From positions 372,001 to 436,000 of the forward strand of contig JAINUG010000173.1 of NCBI GenBank assembly GCA_029706075.1: a stretch of 64,000 bases of DNA. The letters run 5' to 3'. The stretch comes from Aldrovandia affinis. Taxonomy: Eukaryota > Chordata > Actinopteri > Notacanthiformes > Halosauridae. Positions 52,560 through 62,700 of this stretch are shown here, piece after piece (the stretch's first letter is position 1; each line of letters starts with the position of its first letter). Under the pieces are notes generated by a model. It was not told the origin of the DNA. It did not search any database and was given only the letters and a program-made list of their open reading frames with translations. Position numbers and translations under genes: made by a program.

Positions 52560-53756
52560 GAAACAAAAATCTAAATTATTAAATTAGCTGATGATACAAC
52601 CCTGTTTTTAGAAAATGAAAGTCATGTCAAGGAGGCTCTACCTGTTATTGAGAATTTCTCACAAATGTTTGGTCTCTTTGTGAACATGTGAGATATTGGC
52701 TCTCAAAGGTTCTACCATTCCATCAGTATGTGGGATCCCTATAAGAGATGTGATTACTTATTTGGGCATCAAGATAACAAAAAACACAAATGAAATGAGA
52801 TAAATTAACTTGAACCCTATTATTGATGTTATTAGGAAAACGTTCAATTCATGGCTAGCAAGGGATCTGTCTCTACAAGGCAGAACCTTTCTATCAAAAG
52901 TAGGGGGCTTATCCAGAGCTTCATATGTTTTCACATCCTTAGAAATACCCAAATCTACATGCAGCACTTGAGACCAATTACTTTATCATTTTATTTGGAA
53001 GAACTAGCCTCATAGGATTGAAAAATATGTTATCACCAATAGAGTCAATGATGGACATCTAGATGTGTTAGATTTCACCCTTTTTAATCAGATGACAAAA
53101 ATGTATTGGATATTTAATTAATCCCAATAGTCTTTGGAATATACTTCTCAGCCTTGTCTATAAATTAGGTGGGCTTAACTTTTTGGTAAAATGTATTTTT
53201 GATGTGAGTAAACTTCCTGTTAAACTGGCTGCTTTTCATAAGCAGGCATTATCATATTGGCATCTTTTATATAAACACAATTTCTCCCCACAGAGGTGTT
53301 TTATTGGAACAACTGTGATTTATGGTTTAAAAACAAATATTCCTTTCCAATTGGTTTAAGAACAGCATTCTGCTGATACGCCAGTTATTGAATGGTCAGA
53401 ACAAATTGCTTACAAAGAAGTAATGGCCAAATATAGTTTTGCCGCACTGTGTAAAGAATATGATATCATAAATAAGGCTATTCCAACAGGTATCCATATG
53501 TTGTTAAAATCTGATTGCTGCACTTCAATTCACCCATCTGACATGCCTAAATGTCCAGATGTTAATGTTATAAATTTAGTTGATAGAAAGTTGAATGTGT
53601 TTGTAAGGGGTGTATTTAACAGGAAGTTTATTCCAGCTGCTATATTCCAATGGGCTTCCATGTATGATGTCATATGGCACCATGCGTGGAACACCCCTCA
53701 CAAATATATAATCACAAAGTATGATTCATATAAAATCATACATAAGTCATTCAAAT
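52560..53756 (+). mobile_element. L1/Tx1-type LINE ORF2 fragment, decayed
   Basis: In pieces: KLADDTTLFLENESH (A-D-D motif), FSQMFGLFVN, FNSWLARDLSLQGRTFLSKV, then SRASYVFTSLEIPKSTC and 'HFIWKN'. Further on comes a 111-codon frame (53423-53758) with WHHAWNTPHKYIITKYDSYK. This is the reverse transcriptase C-terminal half and beyond of an L1-clade LINE. It is full of stops and shifts, and stops abruptly at about 53756. Confidence 0.82.
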
Positions 53757-55543
53757 GAGTATGGTCTTAGCTCCCTTCTTAAGGGCATCAACGAGGTGAA
53801 CACGGACTCTCGTGTCTGCATCCTCATGATCACACTGTGGTATAGAGGTTAGTGAGCCAACAGACCTCACTCGCCTTGATGTTACATGCATCTCTTTCCC
53901 AATATCATATGCTGTTGAGCATACCATGTCTGTTAATATGTTGAATAGCTGTTGTTTGTTTGTAGGATTTCTGGGGAAGTCTGGAAAATTAGATGGGAGC
54001 TTGGTTGTTTGCCCAGCTTTACGTCTCACCCCCTTTCCTCTTTTCTCGTCTTTGTATCTGTCCCACACTATATCAGTTCTATCAGTGTGTCTTAACTGGC
54101 TTTCTAACAAAGGAAGAAAGACATGTTCTCCATACTCACTAAAAGTGGACACATGGTGTAGGTAAAGAATGAACAATGGCAGGTCCATCAAATATCTTTG
54201 CATGGAATGAAGAGGGTACCACAGGCTGAGACTCCACATCTAGCAGAGTTAGGAGATCTGACTTTTTGGTTGGTAAATTGAGTTTCCCATTCCTTGAAAG
54301 AGCTGGAAGAAATGGATGATTCTCATGAGAGAAGAACTTCGTCACAAAATGTACTTGTAATGTAAAGTTGGCTAAAGAGATTACAGTCGCTTTTCAAAGA
54401 TGAAAGTTGTGATTTTTCCTTTGTGACACATTTTGCCCTTGCATTTTTCAGAAGAGGTAGATTATTCCTCTTAATGCTCTGATGAATTGAAACTTTTCTG
54501 TCCACAATAACATCCTTAACATATTTCTGGTATTCAGCTGTGCCAACAGACTCAATAGCTCGGACAGAGTTAACAGCATCATCACTTGCACAATTGTGTG
54601 TATCCAAATCAAGAAACTCTGGACAGTCTTCTTGAAATGGATTACCCATGTCTGAGATGGTATTGCACAAGTCAATCACTTGTTTTCTGAATGTTTCCTG
54701 GTATGCTGGAGTCTGCTCCTGCTGGTCCTTTTTGCTTGAGGACTCTTTCTGCAAACAAAGGGTTTCGAAATCAGCCAAAAGTCTTGCCTGCTCAGGTCCT
54801 GCCACCATCCATTTCCTAAAGGCAGTGGGGTTTTCAGTGAGACCTATGGCCCCTCCAGTGCCTTTAACTAGCATGTTATGTTGTTCATGGGCTTGATCAA
54901 TCGGTATGCACGAGAACTTGTTTTGCGTTTTTGGAATGACCCAAAAGTTTGAAAAATCTTCTCTGATCATTGCTGGAAGAGCTTTCATGTCTTGTATGTG
55001 GATGCGGATCCATCTTGCATAATTGGTTCTGTCCAATGCAAAAAAACAGGGTACCAGAGCATCTAATGTTTCCACATAAAGAGCTACATTTCTGGTTCTG
55101 TGTGCTTTTACAAAAATCATCACAAGTCTCTCAAATTCTAGAACAATGTTCCAGAACTGAAAGGTTGGACACTTCTTTATTTTTTCAGTTTTCCACACAT
55201 CAAAGGAAGTACACGTGGTCTCCAATAGCCAAGCATCCCTCTGGAGCTTGGTCAGGGCCGTCATTGTTACTTGATGACTGTGCCTTGTTTTTGTCAGATG
55301 TGCAGCTCTCAAGGAGTCTGCTGTTCCTGGGGATGCAACATTCGCATCAGACAATGCAGTGGTCCAACCAGAGCCATCCAGGAGGTCTCCTATCGTACTC
55401 CACAAAGCCATCTCTAAAAAAAGCTTTCCTGATACTGATAGCTCAGTTGAGTTGAAGATCCCACACAATGCAAACGCAAAGTCAACCAACACGATATTAC
55501 CAGAGCATTCGTAACATATGGAGGATTCTACTACAGCAGACAC
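53757..55543 (-). pseudogene. Uncharacterised transposon-like protein family member with XPG-like motif, frameshifted
   Basis: Three consecutive minus-strand frames (55543-54323, 54345-54139, 54239-53757) follow one another in order, giving about 595 codons with two small frameshifts (near 54330 and 54150). Recognisable blocks are EMALWSTIGDLLDGSGWTTA, FFALDRTNYARWIRIHIQDM, SCIPIDQAHEQHNMLVKGTG, GLTENPTAFRKWMVAGPEQA, KIFDGPAIVHSLP, TDRTDIVWDRY, KRGKGVRR and CDHEDADTRVRVHLVDALKK. From memory, similar uncharacterised proteins are repeated in many animal genomes. The final HEDADTR...GAKTIL resembles the acidic core of FEN1/XPG-type nucleases, where a second Asp motif should follow, but the frame ends there at the junction with the L1 fragment. 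Function unknown. Upstream exons or a start were not found, and the frame runs in from right of its first Met. A decayed mobile-element gene is the likeliest reading; a captured or exapted host gene is less likely. Confidence 0.7.
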
Positions 55544-56455
55544 CCTTCCTATAAAGTTAAATAAACATGATAAAGAAAAACAAATTACAGATCTGCATTC
55601 TGCAAACCTTTAAGATTGTTTTTATTAATGTACTTTATAAAGCAGTAGCTAATTTCAGTAGTTTTTTTTCTGCCCTTTTAACACAATTATTGTCCATTAG
55701 TAATAGAGAAATAGGCAAAACAATGGTATATATTAGATGAGCTATCAATTATTTATAGATTGATATGGTTAAAATGATTTGAGAAATATTTATATTAAGG
55801 CAATGCTGCTGTATTTGCATGCCAAATTTTATTCAAATTAAACCAAAATTTTTTGGCCACCCCTTCAAAGATGAGTCTACACATCCTAAAGAGTATCTCT
55901 GCCAAATTTGGCGCTTTCTTCCGACTGGCTAACTGACCGGACTACATAAACATTGTTACACTGAATTACACACACAAAAAAAAGGCAAAAAACCCCTACG
56001 CTACACAGAAAGTAGCAGCCGCTACTAAAATGACAGCCCTCCTTATAAACACAATGGCAGCCCCCATACATTTAGCATTACTTGTGGCTAAGCTATCCGT
56101 TCACCGTTACAATATGAACATAAGTATCTCGTTTTGGGATGCTCTTCTAATGTAACTTCGTGTGTTCCTTGTTGTTGGTGAAACTTGATTATAATTCCTA
56201 GAATTTATTAGGATGACCTAAAAAAATAATGTTCATACTGTCTTACTGGTTATCTGCTAGTTCGCGAGTAACACGCTAGCATAGCTCCTATAACTTCAAC
56301 AAGCTGATTTTTCAAAATTTTTACAACTGAAAGATATAACACATAACGTCTGCTAACAAACAAACTTTATAGAATTTAGTGTAATTACAATTCAAAATAA
56401 CTTTAATAACTTCAGCGGTAACATTAATTCAGGCAAAAGACTGCCACCTATACCT
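55544..56455. other. Intergenic, 5' flank of ctnnbl1
   Basis: AT-rich; the last codons of the minus-strand family may extend to about 55560. No other gene or repeat was recognised. Confidence 0.4.
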
Positions 56456-56706
56456 AAATCTCAGTTTTTATCAAATTAAATCCTCAAACGTCACGCTTAG
56501 GCAGCCATTGAGAACGCATTACGTCATATAGGCGACGGTTTGGGGGACCGGGGCGATACCAGTTTCGGCCTGAATAGATTACGACAGCATAGCGATTTAC
56601 GGCAGCAGTGTGGTTTATTTTGGATTCAATTTGCAGGCGGGAGCGAGTTGCCAATATCTGTGTATTTTGAGTTGCTTAGCAGGACATCTGTGCTTCTGTC
56701 GTTGTC
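56456..56706 (+). promoter_or_regulatory. ctnnbl1: ctnnbl1 promoter and 5' UTR region
   Basis: A locally CpG-richer stretch just upstream of the ctnnbl1 start, with a CRE/ATF-like site ATTACGTCAT at 56518-56527 and further CG dinucleotides (GGCGACGG, GACCGGGGCGAT). No TATA box was seen, as expected for a housekeeping gene. The transcription start is not determined. Confidence 0.55.
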
Positions 56707-56736
56707 ATGGATGTTGGTGAACTTTTGAGCTACCAG
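56707..56736 (+). CDS. ctnnbl1: ctnnbl1 coding exon 1 (30 nt coding)
   Basis: ATG at 56707, ten codons MDVGELLSYQ, donor CCAG|GTAGGT. It is too short for an ORF search but exact by homology. Confidence 0.95.
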
Positions 56737-59655
56737 GTAGGTGCATCTGAGTATGAAGCTAGATAGATCTCCATTCAGTTTGAATTGTTTGATATGCTAT
56801 CGTTAGCTAACATTGCTAGGCCCGAAAGCACTGAGCTATAGTAGAAGGTAGCTGACGAGCAATCGTTTGTTTGTGGCTACTTGTAGATGCTAGCTAACTA
56901 CAAAATCAAAACACGCGCAGGTTCGCGAACTAAATTCTCGCTATCCGCTACTCTTACCAACTAAATCATCCATCACTAGTAAACCTGGCGATTCAATTTG
57001 GAATTAAATGATGGGGGCTGATTGTTTGCTAGCTAGTGTGCCAGTCTTAACTTGTCCTGCAACTGCGGGACATATCTGCAAATAGCCTTTTCACAAGAAT
57101 ATTTCTAATAGAGCTCAGCCAATCGATCGATCGATCGACTGATATTAGCTTTTCCTACCTCACCTGTATCAACAGGTAAGCCGATATATATATATATATA
57201 TATATATATTTACTATTATTATTATTATTAGGGGAGCACGCACCAAAGGTGCTGGCAACTAGGGCTGCCAGATATAGACGAAGTCATATTGCGAGTATTT
57301 TTATTTTTTATTTTAACATTAAGCACTCATCGTCGCAGTGTGGTGCATATACATGGGCAAGAGTAAGTAGGTATGAAGCTGACCAGTAACGACAATCAAT
57401 CTGCCATGTGGGTCTGCGGTCACTTGAGAAGAAATAAAAGGAACGTTCTTGTTAACCAAAATTGCTGTGCCGTTACAGGATTTGAAATTAAAATGGCAGC
57501 GATCCCTTTCTCCCACCCAGCGCCTAAGCAATCGAAAATGATCTTGGGTTCGTGAACAAGTTTCCTGCATGAAAACCGCTCCTGCAGATGAGACCTGTCC
57601 TCTCTTGAGAGCACAATATAATCCTTTTGTATTCTGCGTGATATGTTGAACTTGGCTCTCCCCTCCCATATTGGTTGTGACATTAGTAGGGCTTGACATC
57701 TTATGTAGTCTATGACATCTTATGCACTCACATTCGGGGATCATATGGAAAACACAAAAAGAAGAGTCAGAACCCTGACCCACCCCCTTCTGCCTTTCTG
57801 CAAACGAAAAGCAGAAAAAGCCCTTAAGAACGAAACATTTGTATATTACACTTGTGCTTAACAGCACACAAGCTACCGTTCAGTTCCCAGCTCCCTCAAA
57901 AATAATTATATATAAAACTTTCAAAGTCAGATGTAGAAGCACAACCACCTCCAACAACCTATGCATTCACTTCTGCATTAATATCTATATATGAAAGAAA
58001 AGAAGCATAAATGATTAGTTAAAATTGTGTTGGTGAGAATGCTGGTGGTCTGAGCTGGTGTTTTTCTTTTTTTTTTTTTCTTTCTCCCCCTCTTTGAAAA
58101 AGTTCAAAGACCCCACGTATTGCGCCTGGTTCAGGCCATTGTGAGAGAGCTACCATTCAATTTTTAAAAAAAGTAAATGAAGAAAATAAATTAATAAAAA
58201 GCTAGCTCTATTGTGAATAGTCAGCCATGACCTGATTAGACTGATGTAGTCCAGTGCTGTTCTTGTGCTGTATGCAATAATAAAATAAATGATCATAATA
58301 TTAGAAAAAATATACCACAGCGCAGCCTTGCATTATATTATATTATGCTATGGTATTGTGACATTATGAGAGGTCGTGAATGTTGCCGCCAGGGTTGTAC
58401 GGCATGGTTTGTGCAAAAGAAAGGCTAAAATATTACCTTTGGTTCAACAAGGTTTTGAATGAGGCAAAAGGCTCAAAACAGCAAAGTAAAGACACTTCCT
58501 AAATTAAAAAGCAAATCAAAACTGTTCAACCAAGAGGAGCTGGCCCTTCTCCCTCAGCCCATTTCCCCCTCTCTTCTCTGGTGTGGTATGAGTGCCCTCT
58601 TCAGAGTGCTGGCTGAGGCACTTTGGGCTTCAAATAGTTCCAGCTGGGCAGCAATTATCTCCCAGGCCCAACAACCTCTCTTGGTCTTTGTAGTTTTGTG
58701 AAGTGGTCATCTTGTTTTGTAGTCCCTGCTGGAGCCACCCTGAGGGGGTGTGTCTCCCATTTATAAGTGTAAGGTTAGTGGGAAATAAAGGCTGTATTCC
58801 ATTCATCACTAAGGTTAGCAGGGAAATACAGGCTGTATTCCACATTTGCAGCCTGCATCTTGACTTTTGCTGCATTGGCTCAGAGCTTGGGGACTTTAGG
58901 GGGCAGGTCTGGAAAAATGTGAATTGCTATGCTGTTGTAGGACAGTCAGCCAATTCCTTTGGACAGGCCCATGATTTTCACTGTGTCTGCATAATATGCT
59001 GGAGCTGTACGATGATGGTTCTGGGGTGTTCTCTTTGGCTTCGGGATCTGTGGGCTTGATCTAGGCCAGGGTTACTCAAATCACAGTGCTCATGGGCTGA
59101 GTACTGCTGTTTTTCCACCCTCCCTTTACGTAGTAGTCAGGTGTGAAGACACTCTGGCTAATCAATTGCAATAATTGTTCAATTGCCTACCTGAGAGAAA
59201 AGAACCAGAACCAAACTTGAATTCATGGGCCAGATTTTGAGTAACCCTGCTGTAGCGCTTGCACATTCTGCTTTCTCCTGATCCCCCACAATCCTCAAAT
59301 TTTACATCTGCTTCAGTCCTTTGGGTCCATTCATTTACCCGACAGCTTTTTAATGTCCTTTGACACAGCAGTAAAGAGGTGCTCTAGCTCCATGACCCGA
59401 TCCATAACATCACTGAGAGAATATCCCATGCCAATCCAGCGGGGAGTGCAGAGAATTCTGTAGCCATCCGATATCAGTGCTCCGATATCAGATTTAGCCT
59501 CCTCACAGAGTGCTGTGATATCATTTCTGATCTTTCTGATCTCTTGATCTCTTGAATCCTGTCATTTCGGGTTTTATGTTGTTTAACACAGAGTGCCGCT
59601 TGGTCTGTAACTTGCACCTCAAGCCTTACAGGGAAAGAGGAGCGTCTGGTTGTGT

Positions 59656-59711
<56 letters not shown>

Positions 59712-62700
59712 GGATATTTGCTACTACTCCATTAGCAGGTGGAAATGGAAACCCCTAAACCTCACTTAAAAAAATAAAATAAAGCCTCCTTTCATTGAAT
59801 GTACATGTTATCTCATGTAAATAAACACACATTTTATTTGCAAGCAAAATATAGAACTGACACAAAAGACAATGCACCCATGATGCACTCTCGTTGTCAT
59901 TTACTTTCTCTAACTTCACATGAAGAAATGTGAGACAATGTGAGACCAATAAAAGGAGGCGTTTTGATTCCCCGCCAATGGATTATTCAATTATTTTGCT
60001 TGCTTGTTAATTCAGCAAAATAAATGAAAACTGGTTGAGACCAATGGTCAATGGCTGTCTGTTTTTGTACAGTCATACATGCAGAATTAGACAATTTTTT
60101 TTATTATTATGTTATTTAGCTACATTAGATAATGAAATCATGCAGAAATTAGGCATGCAAGGGAAGGATGTACAATGCTCCTTGGAGAGATGAGCTTTCG
60201 CAATCACTGAGGTACAGATACTTATTGAAATAAAAGCACAAAATCACTTCTAAACGCATTGTAGTAAACTGAAAATGGTCTTTAAGACTTGCTGTTCAAG
60301 CCAGTTTTTTCAGTATAGCTATAGCAGTCAAATAATTCATTCAGTTCTTAATTTATTGCAGATTGACTAAGCAGTGAATTATTTATTTTCGTGACTTTAC
60401 ACACATTACTTCTAGAACAGCAGTCTGAAATTTAGCCAACCAGTTCATACTGATATCAGGCTATTAATTATCCAATATGTTGATCAAATATTTTGGAAAT
60501 AAACTGGTTGGCTATTTCATCCTTTCCAAAAAATTCAGATATAAATTTCAAAATGGAGATATGTTCTATATATAATTATATGTTCATATGTACAAATATG
60601 AGCACATGAGAACAATTTTGTCTTTGAATTCTAAATGCAATTCAGTTTATCAAGGTAGTGATTATGTTGATAGAAATATAACCTAAATAATTGAAGAGTT
60701 TACTACTTCAATTATATGTGCCTGTGTCGTGGAAATTAAAACTCAGTAGGATCAGAGAGAATTTCTTTAAACAGTATTAAAGCTTTAATTACGAACAGCT
60801 GCACGGAGACCCGTGTCACGCAGGACAGCGAATCTCCCGCCTTCAAATTCAAATTGATATTTATATTAGTGGTGGGACTCGATTAAAAAAATTAATCTAA
60901 TTAATTAGAGGCTTTGTAATTAATTAATCGAAATTAATCGCATTTTAATCGCATATCAATATTTGACACGAGAAGCAACATTTTTCAATTCAAATGGATT
61001 TTGGTATACGAGTGAATCAATGAATAGACATATACATAAGTTTAAGCAGCAAAATCTTGTTTATTTTAGCTACTACACAGACCAGTGCAATTTTTAACAA
61101 AGTGCAGCAATTTTAGGAATATGATAGTGCAAAGGACCTTTGGAAGAAGCTGCTGGATTTTTTTCGAAATTGTCATTCTGCATGGCAGTTCATAAATTGT
61201 GTCAGACGACGCAATCTGTAGCACCTTTTCTAGCCCCTTATCTTCGACCACCGAAAGTGGTCTACAGTCCACGGCAATCCAGTGAGCCAGTGAGTTGGTT
61301 ACTTTGTTAGACGTGGTCTTACTCATCTTGGCTCTGAACCCCGTCATCTGGTCGAGTGTGGTTTGGCGACTCTGCTTGCTCGTACTAGGACTAACGTTAG
61401 CCTGATCAGCGTTAGCTCTGGCTTCCACGCTAGCTGCAACATGTTTAGCATTGAGAAACGTTCCGTGGTGTCTGGAGTGCAAAAATATAGTGCGATTAAA
61501 ATGCATACATTTTTTAACGCGTTATTTTTTCTGTAATTAATTAATCGAAATTAACGCGTTAAAGTCCCAGCCCTAATTTATATCCAACACAACGGAAAGG
61601 GAGGGAACAGTCACAAGGGGGAGGTAACGGGGCATTAACTTACAGGTAATAGCAGCTATGAGGCAACATGAAGATATAACAGGGCGTTAGTGTAACCGGT
61701 CTTGGTTGTGCCCTGCAGCGAGTTTCGAACCGAGGGGGATCTCCGACGCGACAAGAGAGCGATTAAGCTCGCGGAGCTAAAGACTCAAGTCCCCAACTCC
61801 GGGAACTAATCGTACTCTTATCCACGTTACTTCGCAGCGGGCGCTCACGTACCAGAGCTCACCCGCTACATTCTCCCCCCCGAAACTTCTGCGGCAGCAA
61901 CCACGGCCCGACTGATTGACATCAGTCGTGGCATCCGAGTCACGGCACCAATGTCACGGTGTTGGTTCTGCCCTGCAGCGAGTTTCGAACCGAGGGGGAT
62001 CTCCGACGCGACAAGAGAGCGATTAAGCTCGCGGTCCCCAACCAAGACTCAAGTCCCCAACTCCGGGAACTAATCGTACTCTTATCCACGTCACTTCGCA
62101 GCGGGCGCTCACGTACCAGAGCTCACCCGCTACATTAGGACAGACCTCCAATGGTCATAAACCAATGGGAAGAAGGTTTCCTGCAGTGGGGGAAACGTCA
62201 CAAAAGAACAGATGTTCTTTTGAAGTTGTGGTGCAAAAAGCCTTTGTTTGCCTGGCCGCTCCAAACTGCAGTGTCCCACTGAGTTAATTAGTGTCTGTGT
62301 GTCCCCTGTGGATGTTCCTCTAGCATTCCAACTTAATACAAAATTTTTACTTCCACACCTGTTTCAGACAGTGTTTAATCCTTGGTACGATTAACTTGAT
62401 TACATTTTTTAATCGATTTAATCCATAATGTTCAATTGGATTATTCATTTATTCACCTGTCTTGGATTTTGCTTGCTGTCATGTCTTGTAAAACAACACC
62501 TCTCAAGTGATGAGATTAGCCTTTCGTTAGCAGTGTATATATACAATTAGTAAATATTAGTAGATTCCAAACTGTGTATGTGTATGTGTGTGTAAACTCA
62601 AAAGTTTTAGAATAGCCCCATTTTCCAGTTTTACTGAAATTTAAGCAGTTCAAGTCCAGTAAATAACGTGAAATGGTACAAAGGTAAGTGGTAAACTGCC

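Noticed and set aside
56540..56728. 62-codon ORF upstream of and overlapping the ctnnbl1 start
   Set aside because: It is in the 5' UTR/promoter in another frame, has no family motif, and the ctnnbl1 ATG with human-identical codons lies within it.
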